A DNA stretch of 13,985 nt from contig DATLOQ010000019.1 of assembly GCA_035536235.1 (NCBI GenBank), positions 1 through 13,985 of the forward strand. The letters are read 5' to 3'. The position numbers and the translations under genes are program-made. Shown one piece after another: positions 6,455 through 13,985 of the stretch. This DNA is from DATLNF01 sp035536235. Its GTDB lineage: Bacteria; Actinomycetota; Actinomycetes; BP-191. The stretch's first letter is position 1; every line of letters begins with the position of its first letter. The notes under the pieces are model-generated. The model saw only the letters and a program-made list of their open reading frames with translations. It ran no database searches and was not told where the DNA came from.

Positions 6455-8152
6455 ATGGCCACTCCCCCTCGTCGCTGCAGGTGGGGGCTCGGTGTCGCGC
6501 TGCTCGTCGCCGCGCTGATCGCGCCTCAGGGCGTCGCGGCGCCACCGGCCACCGGCAGCACCTGGTCGGAGACCTTCATCCCGACGCCGGACGGGCAGCG
6601 TCTGCACGTCGACGTGTTGCGCCCCGCCGGCGCTCCGGCGACACGTCGTACCCCTGTCATCCTGGTGGTCAGCCCCTACCTCGGCATGTCGTCGCAGACG
6701 GAGGCGCGCGGACCCTCCAACCGCTTCCACGACTTCTTCGAGGGCGCACGCGTCTTCGCTCGCGGCTACTCCGTTGTCATGGTGAGTCTGCGCGGGACCG
6801 GTGGCTCGTCCGGCTGCCTGGACATCCTCGGGCCGGGCGAGCAGACCGACGTCGTGACCGCGGTGCGCTGGGCCGCGACCCAGCCCTGGTCGACCGGCAG
6901 AGTGGGCATGTACGGCAAGAGCTACGACGCCAACACCGGCATGGTGGGCGCGGCGCTACGCCCGGCCGGGCTCGCTGCCGTCGTCGCTCAGCAGGTCGTG
7001 CCCGACCGTTACCGCGGCAGCTACAACGACCGGGTCCGCTTCCTGCAGTCGATCGCCTACCCGGCGGCTACATACGGCTCGTCCGCAGAGGGCGGCTTCT
7101 CGATTCAGAGCGAACCCGAGTACATCGCCAACTCCGTCTCGCGCAGCGCCGACTGCCAGGCGCTCCTGGCCGACCACTACCGCGATGACCCGTCGATCAA
7201 GTTCTGGCGAGATCGAGACTTCGTCACGAAGGCCAAGGGCAGCACCGTTCCTGTCTTCATGACCACCGGATACGTCGACGCCAACACCAACATCGGCGGC
7301 GGCGCGGTCGACTACTTCGCGGCGCTGCGGGGACCCAAACGGCTCTGGATCGGCTGGTGGGACCATGTCCGCGGCAACGACCTGGTCGGCGACGAGCTGG
7401 CGATGGGCCGCGCGAAGTTCTTCGACGAGGTCATGCGCTTTTACGACGAGCACCTCAAAGGTGTCCGACCGGCGCGGCCTGACCCGGTCGTCGTCGCGCA
7501 GACCAGCACCGGCCGCTGGACCGCCGAAACCGCGTGGCCGCCGCCCGATGTCCGAGTGCTGACTGGCGCGCTGCTTGCAGGCACCTACAACGATGACGGT
7601 CGCAACCACGGCAGCCGAGACACCGCGGCAGGTCCTGGCGGTGCCGGCCCCGTCGGCGAGAGCTCGCTTGTCGGCGCCGGCGCGTGGACGTTCTCCCCAC
7701 CCCTTCGTCGTACGGCGCGTCTCGCCGGTGTGCCCTCGGCGAAGGTGGACGTCGCTACGGCGGTTCCGGGGGTGAATCTCGTGGCAAACGTCTACGACGT
7801 CGCCCCCGACGGCACCGCGACGATGATCACTCGCGGTGCGGCATTCGCCCAGCTCGGCACGTGGGACGTGCGGCTCTTCCCGACGGACTGGACGTTCGCT
7901 CCGGGGCACCGGGTAGGCGTGCTGGTATCGGGAGCCAACTCCGAGGCATACGTACACGCGGCATCACGACGGTCGGTGACGGTGCGCGGTGGCTCGGTGA
8001 GCCTGCCCTGGATGTCCACCACTGCTCGCACGCCGACACAGGGCACGAGCAACCCACGACTCGAGGTCTTCAAGGAGCAGGCGCCGTTCGAGGTGGACGC
8101 CGCGCTCATTGCCGAGCGCACCGACCCCCGCTTTCCCCTCCCCCGCCGCTGA
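6455..8152 (+). CDS. Secreted CocE/NonD-family (S15, X-Pro dipeptidyl-peptidase-like) hydrolase
   Basis: The start at ATG 6455 gives 565 residues beginning with a signal peptide: basic PPRRCRWG, hydrophobic 12-23, cleavage near GVAA at 26-29. The frame is open further upstream, but it holds no better start and would run into the divergent gene. The catalytic domain (about 35-340) is an S15-type alpha/beta hydrolase. It has VSLRGTGGSSG, then GEQTDVVTAVRWAATQPW and GMYGKSYD with nucleophile Ser156. Asp275 in TTGYVDANTN and His304 in WWDHVRG likely complete the triad. Residues from about 345 to the end form the beta jelly-roll domain common to this family (TWDVRLFPTDWTFAPGHRVGVLVSG). Family members cleave peptides, esters or beta-lactam acyl groups; the substrate here cannot be told. 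Only a weak purine stretch (GGCGG) precedes the start. The transglycosylase gene begins 35 bp after its stop. Confidence 0.87.
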   Translation: MATPPRRCRWGLGVALLVAALIAPQGVAAPPATGSTWSETFIPTPDGQRLHVDVLRPAGAPATRRTPVILVVSPYLGMSSQTEARGPSNRFHDFFEGARVFARGYSVVMVSLRGTGGSSGCLDILGPGEQTDVVTAVRWAATQPWSTGRVGMYGKSYDANTGMVGAALRPAGLAAVVAQQVVPDRYRGSYNDRVRFLQSIAYPAATYGSSAEGGFSIQSEPEYIANSVSRSADCQALLADHYRDDPSIKFWRDRDFVTKAKGSTVPVFMTTGYVDANTNIGGGAVDYFAALRGPKRLWIGWWDHVRGNDLVGDELAMGRAKFFDEVMRFYDEHLKGVRPARPDPVVVAQTSTGRWTAETAWPPPDVRVLTGALLAGTYNDDGRNHGSRDTAAGPGGAGPVGESSLVGAGAWTFSPPLRRTARLAGVPSAKVDVATAVPGVNLVANVYDVAPDGTATMITRGAAFAQLGTWDVRLFPTDWTFAPGHRVGVLVSGANSEAYVHAASRRSVTVRGGSVSLPWMSTTARTPTQGTSNPRLEVFKEQAPFEVDAALIAERTDPRFPLPRR

Positions 8153-8172
8153 GCACTGGACGGCCCGCTGGA

Positions 8173-8178
8173 TACGCT
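8173..8178 (+). promoter_or_regulatory. Possible -10 element of the transglycosylase gene
   Basis: TACGCT fits the TAnnnT pattern and ends nine bases before the ATG at 8188, which has no clear ribosome binding site. This arrangement is that expected for a leaderless transcript starting at or near the ATG. No matching -35 is seen. Confidence 0.25.
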
Positions 8179-8187
8179 GGGCTCCTC

Positions 8188-9183
8188 ATGTTGCGCACCC
8201 GCCTGGCGGTTCCCGCCGCGTGCCTCTGCCTCATCGGCGTCGCGGCTGTCACCGCTGCCGTCCGTTCCGCCGACGGGCCAGGCCGCCCCGCGGTGACCCC
8301 CACGGCCCCGACCGGACCGGCGCCCACGGTGCCGACGAAGCCGGCACCTGCACCGGCAGTCGCGGCGGCGGCCGCCTTACCGAGCACTCCTGCCGCGGTG
8401 CCGTCTCTGAGCCCGCCGGCTCCGAGCGGCTTGCCGCGAGTCCCGCGACGAGGTGAGCCGGTGGCCGCTGCGGACGCTGCCGGGCTCGTTCGGCAGCTGC
8501 GCGGGGCCGCTCGGCTGATCGCCGACCCCGCGACGCCACCCGAGGTTCTTGCGCGGCAGTCGCACATCTACCAAGTGGCCATCCGGGCCCTCGTGAACGC
8601 ACCCACGCGCCGGAGCGCGACCTACGCGCTGCTCGACATCCGGCTGCGGTCCGCCGTGATGGCCGATGTCGACGCGGGGGCGCAGCTTCGCTCGATGCTC
8701 CGGCGGCCGAAGACCGCGCTGCCTCCGTGGCGAATCGTCGCTCCGGCACCCGCCGCGGAGCTGCTGGGTCACTACCGATCAGCAGAGCGAGAGTTCGGCG
8801 TGCCCTGGCGGTACCTCGCTGCGATCCACCTCGTCGAGACCCGGATGGGCCGCATCCGCGGTGTGTCCTCAGCGGGTGCCCGTGGGCCGATGCAGTTCTT
8901 GCCGGCAACCTGGCGATCCTTCGGCGCCGGCGGCGACATCGAGAGCAACCGTGACTCGATCCGCGCGGCGGCGCGGTATCTGAAAGCCAGTGGCGCCCCA
9001 GGGCGTATCCGCAAAGCGCTCTATGCCTACAACCACGACGACCGTTACGTCGACGCCGTCCTCGCTTACGCCGACCGGATGCGTGACGACGCACGTGCCT
9101 ACCACGGCTACCACGGGTGGCAGGTCTACTACGTGACCACTGCCGGCGACGTCTGGCTGCCGCAGGGCTTCGACAACCGCTGA
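8188..9183 (+). CDS. Exported lytic transglycosylase (SLT domain)
   Basis: The start at ATG 8188 gives 331 residues with an N-terminal hydrophobic stretch (about 6-25) serving as signal peptide or anchor. A Pro/Ala/Thr-rich linker follows to about residue 88, as in many wall-spanning actinobacterial proteins. A helical segment of unknown role lies at about 93-185. The SLT domain begins around 190: FGVPWRYLAAIHLVETRMG carries the catalytic acid Glu217, followed by GVSSAGARGPMQFLPATW (225-242) and AARYL, then AYNHDD. These are the canonical E, GLMQ-like and AYN motifs. The enzyme should cleave the MurNAc-GlcNAc bond of peptidoglycan, forming 1,6-anhydro ends, outside the membrane. The C-terminal tail HGWQVYYVTTAGDVWLPQG is not part of the core domain. 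Only 3 bp separate its stop from hrpA, so the two are probably co-transcribed. The frame extends upstream into the hydrolase gene, but that part lacks a signal sequence. Confidence 0.88.
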   Translation: MLRTRLAVPAACLCLIGVAAVTAAVRSADGPGRPAVTPTAPTGPAPTVPTKPAPAPAVAAAAALPSTPAAVPSLSPPAPSGLPRVPRRGEPVAAADAAGLVRQLRGAARLIADPATPPEVLARQSHIYQVAIRALVNAPTRRSATYALLDIRLRSAVMADVDAGAQLRSMLRRPKTALPPWRIVAPAPAAELLGHYRSAEREFGVPWRYLAAIHLVETRMGRIRGVSSAGARGPMQFLPATWRSFGAGGDIESNRDSIRAAARYLKASGAPGRIRKALYAYNHDDRYVDAVLAYADRMRDDARAYHGYHGWQVYYVTTAGDVWLPQGFDNR

Positions 9184-9186
9184 CGT

Positions 9187-12100
9187 ATGGCCGTAACTGG
9201 ACGAGAGAGCGCCCCTGACCTCGACACGCGCCTGGCTGCGCTGATGTTGCGTGACGAGCATCTCCTGCGGCGACGGTTCGACGGCCAGGGACCTTCGTCG
9301 GCACTGCACGCCGACATCGAGAAGGCAGAGGAGCGGATCGCGCGCCGTCGAAGCGCAGTGCCGAAGATCACGTATCCGGCCGAGCTGCCGGTCAGCGGTC
9401 GGCGCGACGACATCGTGGCCGCGCTGCAGTCGTCCCAAGTGCTCGTCGTCGCTGGGGAGACGGGCAGTGGCAAGACCACGCAGCTGCCGAAGATGTGCCT
9501 GGAGGCAGGACGCGGGGTGCGCGGGCTCATCGGGCACACCCAGCCGCGGCGCATCGCCGCGCGGGCTGTCGCTGAGCGCATCGCCACGGAGCTGGGTGAA
9601 GCCGACGTCGGCGATGTCGTGGGCTATCAGGTGCGCTTCACTGACCGGTCCAGCGACGACACCCTCATCAAGGTGATGACCGACGGCATCCTGCTGGCTG
9701 AGCTGCAGCACGACCGGATGCTGCGCCGCTACGACACGGTGATCGTCGACGAGGCCCACGAGCGGAGTCTCAACATCGACTTCCTGCTCGGCTATCTCGC
9801 CCAGCTGCTGCCGCGACGACCAGATCTTTCGCTCGTCATCACGTCTGCGACCATCGACACCGGGCGCTTCGCGGCGCACTTCGGCGACGCGCCCATCGTG
9901 GAGGTGTCCGGGCGGACCTACCCCGTCGAGGTGCGCTACTCCCCCCCCGCCGAGGACGTCGACCAGGTGCAGGCGATCACCGATGCCGCGCAACAGCTCT
10001 GCGCGGAAGGCCCCGGCGATCTCCTCGTCTTCCTCTCGGGTGAGCGGGAGATCCGCGACACAGCCGATGCGCTCATGCGCCTCGAGCTCCCGTCGACCGA
10101 AGTGCTACCCCTCTACGCCCGACTGTCTGCCGCGGAGCAGCACCGAGTGTTCGCAGCCCACTCGGGACGCCGCATCGTGCTCGCGACCAACGTCGCGGAG
10201 ACATCGCTCACCGTGCCCGGCATCCGCTACGTCATCGACCCGGGCACCGCGCGCATCTCCCGCTACAGCGCGCGCACCAAGGTGCAGCGACTACCCATCG
10301 AGCGGATCAGCAAGGCGAGCGCCGAGCAGCGCAAGGGACGTTGCGGCCGGGTCGCCGACGGCGTCTGCGTCCGGCTCTACGACGAGGAGGACTTCGCCTC
10401 GCGGCCCGACTTCACCGACCCGGAGATCCTGCGCACCCACCTGGCCAGCGTGATCCTGGCGATGACGTCGCTCGGCCTCGGGGACATCGCAGCATTTCCT
10501 TTTGTCGATGCGCCTGACCGTCGTGGCATCCGCGACGGCCTCGACCTGCTCGTCGAGCTCGGCGCGATCGAGCTGGTCGCCGGGCAGGCTGTCCCGCAGC
10601 TGACCGCGGTAGGGCGCCGGCTGGCTCGGCTGCCGGTCGACCCGCGGCTCGGTCGCATGGTGCTCGAAGCATCGGCACAAGGCTGCCTGCACGACGTGCT
10701 GGTGATTGCCGCAGCGTTGTCGATCCAGGACCCGCGCGAGCGTCCCGCGGACAAGCAGCAAGCCGCTGACGAGCTCCATGCCCGGTTCCGCGACGAGCAC
10801 AGTGACTTCGCGGCCATCCTCACCATGTGGCGCTACCTGCAGGAGAAGCAGGCTGAGCTGTCGTCAAGTGCGTTCCGGCGCATGTGCAAGGCAGAGTTCC
10901 TGCACTACCTGCGCGTGCGGGAGTGGCAGGACCTGCACGGTCAACTGCGGCAGGCGGCGAAGTCCGCCGGCCTCGTCGTGCCCAGCGCCGTCACCGCGGA
11001 GCACGACTCCGACGCGGTGCATCGCTCGCTGCTGGCCGGCCTGCTCTCTCAGATCGGACTGAAGGACGGGACCAAGCCGGACTACGTCGGCGCGCGTAGC
11101 GCGCGCTTTCGGATCGGCTCTGGTTCGGCACTCGCCAAGAAGGCGCCCCGCTGGGTCATGGCCGCCGAGCTGGTCGAGACCTCGCGTCTCTGGGCGCGGA
11201 CGGTCGCGCGCATCGATCCAGCGTGGGTGGAGCCGCTCGCCGAGCACCTCGTCGTACGCATCTACAGCGAGCCGCACTGGGACGCGGTGCGCGGCGCCGT
11301 CATGGGTTTCGAGCGGGTGACGCTCTACGGCCTGCCGATCGTGACCCGCCGCCGTATCGGCTATGCCACCGTCGACGCTGCTGTCGCCCGGTCGATGTTC
11401 ATCCGTCATGCGCTGGTCGAGGGCGACTGGCGCACGCACCACCAGTTCCTAGCGGACAACGCCAGCGTGCTGGAGGGGACCACCGACCTCGAGCACCGGC
11501 TGCGCCGGCGCGACCTCGTCGTCGACGACCAGACGCTGGTGGACTTCTACGACGCGCGGCTGCCCGACTCCGTCGTGTCCGGCCGGCACTTCGACGCGTG
11601 GTGGAAGAGCGCACGGCGCGCGGACCCAGACCTGCTGGCATTGAGCCGGGAGAGCCTGCTGACCCAGCTGGCCGGCGCCTTCGATCCCAACGACTACCCC
11701 GACGTGTGGACGGCGGACGGCGGAGCCTTCGATGTGGAGTACCGCTACGACCCCGGAGCGGACCACGACGGGGTAACGGTGCAGGTGCCGCTCGCGCTGC
11801 TCAGCTCGGTAGATCCTGATCCCTTCACCTGGCAGGTGCCTGGCCTGCGCCACGAGCTCGTCACCGCCCTCATCCGGTCGCTGCCGAAGGCGCTGCGGGT
11901 CCGCCTGGTGCCCGCTCCTGACGTAGCCCGCAGCGCACTGGCGACGATGTCGCCGACGGACGGCCCGCTGATCCCGGTGCTGACCCGCGCACTGCACCGA
12001 CTGAGCGGCACCCCGGTGCCGGCCGACGCGTGGCGGTCGTGGACGATCCCGCCGTACCTGCGCGTGCGGTTCGCGGTGATCGATGCCGATGGCACAGTCC

Positions 12101-13005
12101 TGGAGTCGAGCCGGGACCTTCCCGAGCTGCAGTCCAGGCTCGCCCCGCGGGTGCGTCGTGCGGTCGCGTCGGCAGCCGGCAACGTGGAGCGGACCGGGCT
12201 CACCAGCTGGTTGGTCGGCACCATCCCGCAGGTCGTGGCCGCCGGGCAGGCACAGGGCTACCCCGCGCTCGTCGACGAAGGGGAGACCGTCGCGCTCCGC
12301 GTGCTGGCCAGCGCCGCGGACCAAGCCCGCATGATGTGGCGCGGCACCCGCCGGCTGCTGCTGCTGAGCGTGGGCTCGCCGACCCGCGCCGTAGTCGGTC
12401 GGCTGCCCAAGGCGGTGAAGCTGGCGCTGCCGACCTACCGGCATGGCACCGTCGCCGAGCTGCTCAGCGACTGCGTCGACGCGGCGGTCGACGCCCTGAT
12501 GGCCGATGCGGGCGGACCGGCCTGGGACGAGGCGGGTTTCACCGCGCTGCGCGACGCCGTGCGCGGGTCGCTTCAGGACGAGGTCTTCCGCGTCGTCGTG
12601 AGCGCCGGCCAGGTGCTCTCTGCCGGCTCGGCGGTGAGCGCGCGCCTGGACGCCCTGGGCGGGGTCGCCGTGGCTCAGGAAGCGGTAGCGGACGTCCGGG
12701 CGCAGCTCGACCAGCTGATCGGACGCGGCTTCGTCACCCTCGCCGGCCGGGATCGGCTCGGCCACCTGCTCCGGTACGTCGAAGCGGCGCAGCGGCGGCT
12801 GGACAAGCTCCCGGCCGAGGCCGACCGCGACCGCGCGCGGCTGCGCGAGGTCGTGCGGGTGATCGAGGCGTGGGCCGCCGCAGGCCGGCCGGCGGACGTG
12901 CGGTGGATGATCGAGGAGCTGCGGGTCAGCCTCTTCGCGCAGTCGCTCGGCACGGCGCACCCGGTGTCCGAGAAGCGCATCCTGCAGGCGCTGGACGACC
13001 TCTAG
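9187..13005 (+). CDS. hrpA: ATP-dependent DEAH-box RNA helicase HrpA
   Basis: The 1272-residue protein has the length and domain order of HrpA. N-terminal residues 10-30 (LDTRLAALMLRDEHLLRRRF) match the usual HrpA beginning, which supports the ATG at 9187. Motif I GETGSGKTTQ is at 90-99 and DEAH at 188-191. The SAT motif is at 220-222, followed by TNVAETSLTVPGIRYVIDPG and motif VI QRKGRCGR at 381-388. The region LASVILAMTSLGLGDIAAFPFVDAP is the winged-helix and ratchet part. From roughly residue 640 to the end lies the long C-terminal region (DUF3418) that separates HrpA from the shorter HrpB. HrpA acts on RNA in the cytoplasm; in Escherichia coli it has been tied to mRNA processing and rescue of stalled ribosomes. 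There is no strong ribosome binding site, so translation may depend on coupling to the transglycosylase gene 3 bp upstream. Confidence 0.95.
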   Translation: MAVTGRESAPDLDTRLAALMLRDEHLLRRRFDGQGPSSALHADIEKAEERIARRRSAVPKITYPAELPVSGRRDDIVAALQSSQVLVVAGETGSGKTTQLPKMCLEAGRGVRGLIGHTQPRRIAARAVAERIATELGEADVGDVVGYQVRFTDRSSDDTLIKVMTDGILLAELQHDRMLRRYDTVIVDEAHERSLNIDFLLGYLAQLLPRRPDLSLVITSATIDTGRFAAHFGDAPIVEVSGRTYPVEVRYSPPAEDVDQVQAITDAAQQLCAEGPGDLLVFLSGEREIRDTADALMRLELPSTEVLPLYARLSAAEQHRVFAAHSGRRIVLATNVAETSLTVPGIRYVIDPGTARISRYSARTKVQRLPIERISKASAEQRKGRCGRVADGVCVRLYDEEDFASRPDFTDPEILRTHLASVILAMTSLGLGDIAAFPFVDAPDRRGIRDGLDLLVELGAIELVAGQAVPQLTAVGRRLARLPVDPRLGRMVLEASAQGCLHDVLVIAAALSIQDPRERPADKQQAADELHARFRDEHSDFAAILTMWRYLQEKQAELSSSAFRRMCKAEFLHYLRVREWQDLHGQLRQAAKSAGLVVPSAVTAEHDSDAVHRSLLAGLLSQIGLKDGTKPDYVGARSARFRIGSGSALAKKAPRWVMAAELVETSRLWARTVARIDPAWVEPLAEHLVVRIYSEPHWDAVRGAVMGFERVTLYGLPIVTRRRIGYATVDAAVARSMFIRHALVEGDWRTHHQFLADNASVLEGTTDLEHRLRRRDLVVDDQTLVDFYDARLPDSVVSGRHFDAWWKSARRADPDLLALSRESLLTQLAGAFDPNDYPDVWTADGGAFDVEYRYDPGADHDGVTVQVPLALLSSVDPDPFTWQVPGLRHELVTALIRSLPKALRVRLVPAPDVARSALATMSPTDGPLIPVLTRALHRLSGTPVPADAWRSWTIPPYLRVRFAVIDADGTVLESSRDLPELQSRLAPRVRRAVASAAGNVERTGLTSWLVGTIPQVVAAGQAQGYPALVDEGETVALRVLASAADQARMMWRGTRRLLLLSVGSPTRAVVGRLPKAVKLALPTYRHGTVAELLSDCVDAAVDALMADAGGPAWDEAGFTALRDAVRGSLQDEVFRVVVSAGQVLSAGSAVSARLDALGGVAVAQEAVADVRAQLDQLIGRGFVTLAGRDRLGHLLRYVEAAQRRLDKLPAEADRDRARLREVVRVIEAWAAAGRPADVRWMIEELRVSLFAQSLGTAHPVSEKRILQALDDL

Positions 13006-13026
13006 GCTGACCTGCACGTCAACGGT

Positions 13027-13033
13027 GGAGGAG
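13027..13033 (+). promoter_or_regulatory. Ribosome binding site of the acyl-CoA dehydrogenase gene
   Basis: GGAGGAG ends nine bases before the ATG at 13043. It is the strongest Shine-Dalgarno match in the window and rules out the GTG at 13034, which lies directly against it. Confidence 0.7.
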
Positions 13034-13042
13034 TGCGCGCGA

Positions 13043-13985
13043 ATGGTGGACGAGCAGCAACCGGCGGGCGGGTTCACCCTCGCGCTCAACGACGACCAGA
13101 CCCAGATCCAGAAGTGGGTGCACGACTTCGCAGCCGACGTCGTACGCCCGGCGGCAGCAGAGTGGGACGAGCGCGAGGAGACGCCGTGGCCGATCATCGC
13201 CGAGGCGGCGAAGATCGGTCTCTACTCGCTCGAGTTCTTCGGTCAGGCCTGGTTCGACCCCACCGGCTTGCAGATCCCGGTGATCATGGAGGAGCTCTTC
13301 TGGGGTGACGCCGGCATCGGTCTGTCGATCGTCGGCTCGACGCTTGCCGCCGTGTCGCTGCTCGCGAGCGGCACGCCGGAGCAGCTCGGCGAGTGGGCGC
13401 CGCAGATGTTCGGCACCCCGGACGACGTGAAGGTCGGCGCCCTGTGCGTGTCGGAGCCCAACGCCGGCTCGGACGTGAGCTCACTGCGCACCCGAGCGGT
13501 CTACGACGAGAAGACCGACGAGTGGGTGCTCAACGGCACCAAGACGTGGGCGACCAACGGTGGTATCGCCAACGTCCACATCATCGTCGCCTCAGTCGAC
13601 CCCGATCTGAAGTCGCGGGGACAGGCCAGCTTCGTCGTACCGCCGGGCACGAAAGGACTGTCGCAGGGGCAGAAGTTCAGCAAGCACGGCATCCGGGCCA
13701 GCCACACCGCCGAGGTCGTGCTCGACGACTGCCGGATCCCGGGGCGCTGCCTGCTCGGCGGCAAGGAGAAGCTCGACCAGCGCCTAGCCCGGGCCCGCGA
13801 AGGAGTGTCGTCGCGCGGGCAGGCGGCGATGATGACCTTCGAGACGTCGCGACCGGCGGTCGGCGCGCAGGCGGTCGGCGTGGCGCGGGCGGCGTACGAG
13901 TACGCGCTCGACTACGCCAAGACCCGCGAGCAGTTCGGTCGGCCGATCATCACCAACCAGGGGATCGCGTTCAAGCTCGCCGACA
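13043..13985 (+). CDS. Acyl-CoA dehydrogenase (3' partial)
   Basis: The frame is open from ATG 13043 to the window edge, giving 314 residues of what is normally a protein of about 380-410. It is a flavoprotein of the acyl-CoA dehydrogenase family, which oxidises acyl-CoA to trans-2-enoyl-CoA and passes electrons to electron-transfer flavoprotein. Residues 10-125 form the helical N-terminal domain. CVSEPNAGSD at 135-144 is the first family signature that binds FAD and substrate, and WATNGG at 169-174 the next flavin contact. FSKHGIRASHTAEVVLDDCRIPG covers the end of the beta domain. YAKTREQFGRPI lies in the C-terminal helical domain. Between these is a longer stretch (KEKLDQRLARAREGVSSRG) than in short-chain enzymes. 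The catalytic glutamate and chain-length determinants fall beyond the edge, so the substrate cannot be judged. It follows hrpA by 37 bp. Confidence 0.93.
   Translation, partial: MVDEQQPAGGFTLALNDDQTQIQKWVHDFAADVVRPAAAEWDEREETPWPIIAEAAKIGLYSLEFFGQAWFDPTGLQIPVIMEELFWGDAGIGLSIVGSTLAAVSLLASGTPEQLGEWAPQMFGTPDDVKVGALCVSEPNAGSDVSSLRTRAVYDEKTDEWVLNGTKTWATNGGIANVHIIVASVDPDLKSRGQASFVVPPGTKGLSQGQKFSKHGIRASHTAEVVLDDCRIPGRCLLGGKEKLDQRLARAREGVSSRGQAAMMTFETSRPAVGAQAVGVARAAYEYALDYAKTREQFGRPIITNQGIAFKLAD

Noticed and set aside
7684..8187. A longer start for the transglycosylase inside the hydrolase gene.
   Set aside because: The added part is a shadow of the hydrolase jelly-roll domain; the signal sequence starts at the ATG at 8188.
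8188..8232. A lipobox near Cys12 of the transglycosylase.
   Set aside because: PAAC does not fit the usual Leu-Ala-Gly-Cys pattern, and the hydrophobic stretch continues after the cysteine.
10327..10350. Lysine in motif VI (QRKGRCGR) of HrpA as an unusual variant.
   Set aside because: Lysine at this place is, to my recollection, normal for HrpA proteins, so it is not an anomaly.
11449..13197. A 582-codon open frame on the minus strand opposite hrpA and the acyl-CoA dehydrogenase start.
   Set aside because: Its composition (many His, Arg, Gln, Gly) and lack of motifs are typical of antisense frames to GC-rich genes; the plus-strand genes are certain.
1..13985. CRISPR arrays, tRNA or rRNA genes, insertion sequences, attachment sites, toxin-antitoxin or phage-defence genes.
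   Set aside because: No repeat-spacer pattern, cloverleaf, transposase motif, terminal repeats or defence-type domains were found; all long stretches are accounted for by the listed genes.

Overview
The window is high-GC (about 70% by eye) and reads as the chromosome of an actinomycete. The evidence is GTG starts, strong G/C at third codon positions, an InhA-type enoyl reductase, a PcrA/UvrD1 helicase with the actinobacterial C-terminal extension, an HrpA helicase with the long C-terminal region, and an MtrA-like direct repeat before a cell-wall peptidase. I cannot name the genus. I see no insertion sequence, phage gene, CRISPR array, tRNA or rRNA, and no change in base usage that suggests recent transfer. 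It looks like ordinary core and near-core chromosome.

Layout. Positions 1-712 (+) hold the end of an unidentified gene, overlapped through GTGA by a one-pass membrane protein that I do not recognise with certainty. Its outer part vaguely recalls a Rieske fold without the cluster ligands. A lipase-like alpha/beta hydrolase follows (772-1650, +), then a secreted M23 (LytM-type) endopeptidase (1802-2590, +). The gap before the peptidase carries GGTTACGG-TTC-GGTCACGG. Facing it on the minus strand, only 9 bp away, is a three-gene run read from right to left: a small secreted beta-sandwich-like protein (6240-5779), PcrA/UvrD (5710-3440) and an InhA/FabI-type enoyl-ACP reductase (3403-2600).

A 214-bp divergent intergenic region (6241-6454) separates this run from a plus-strand series: a secreted CocE/S15-family hydrolase (6455-8152), a membrane-anchored or secreted lytic transglycosylase (8188-9183), HrpA (9187-13005) and the first 314 codons of an acyl-CoA dehydrogenase that runs off the window (13043-13985).

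Functional themes. Two peptidoglycan enzymes (the M23 endopeptidase and the SLT transglycosylase) and two further exported proteins point to envelope upkeep. PcrA serves DNA repair and replication, HrpA serves RNA and ribosome quality control, and FabI plus the acyl-CoA dehydrogenase sit in fatty-acid synthesis and breakdown. No single pathway links them all, and I did not find a clearly new multi-gene system. The items most worth following are the MtrA-like site, the natural Ser-to-Ala change in the InhA-like active site, the odd membrane protein at the left edge, and the tight transglycosylase-hrpA junction. No gene-free stretch exceeds 300 bases.
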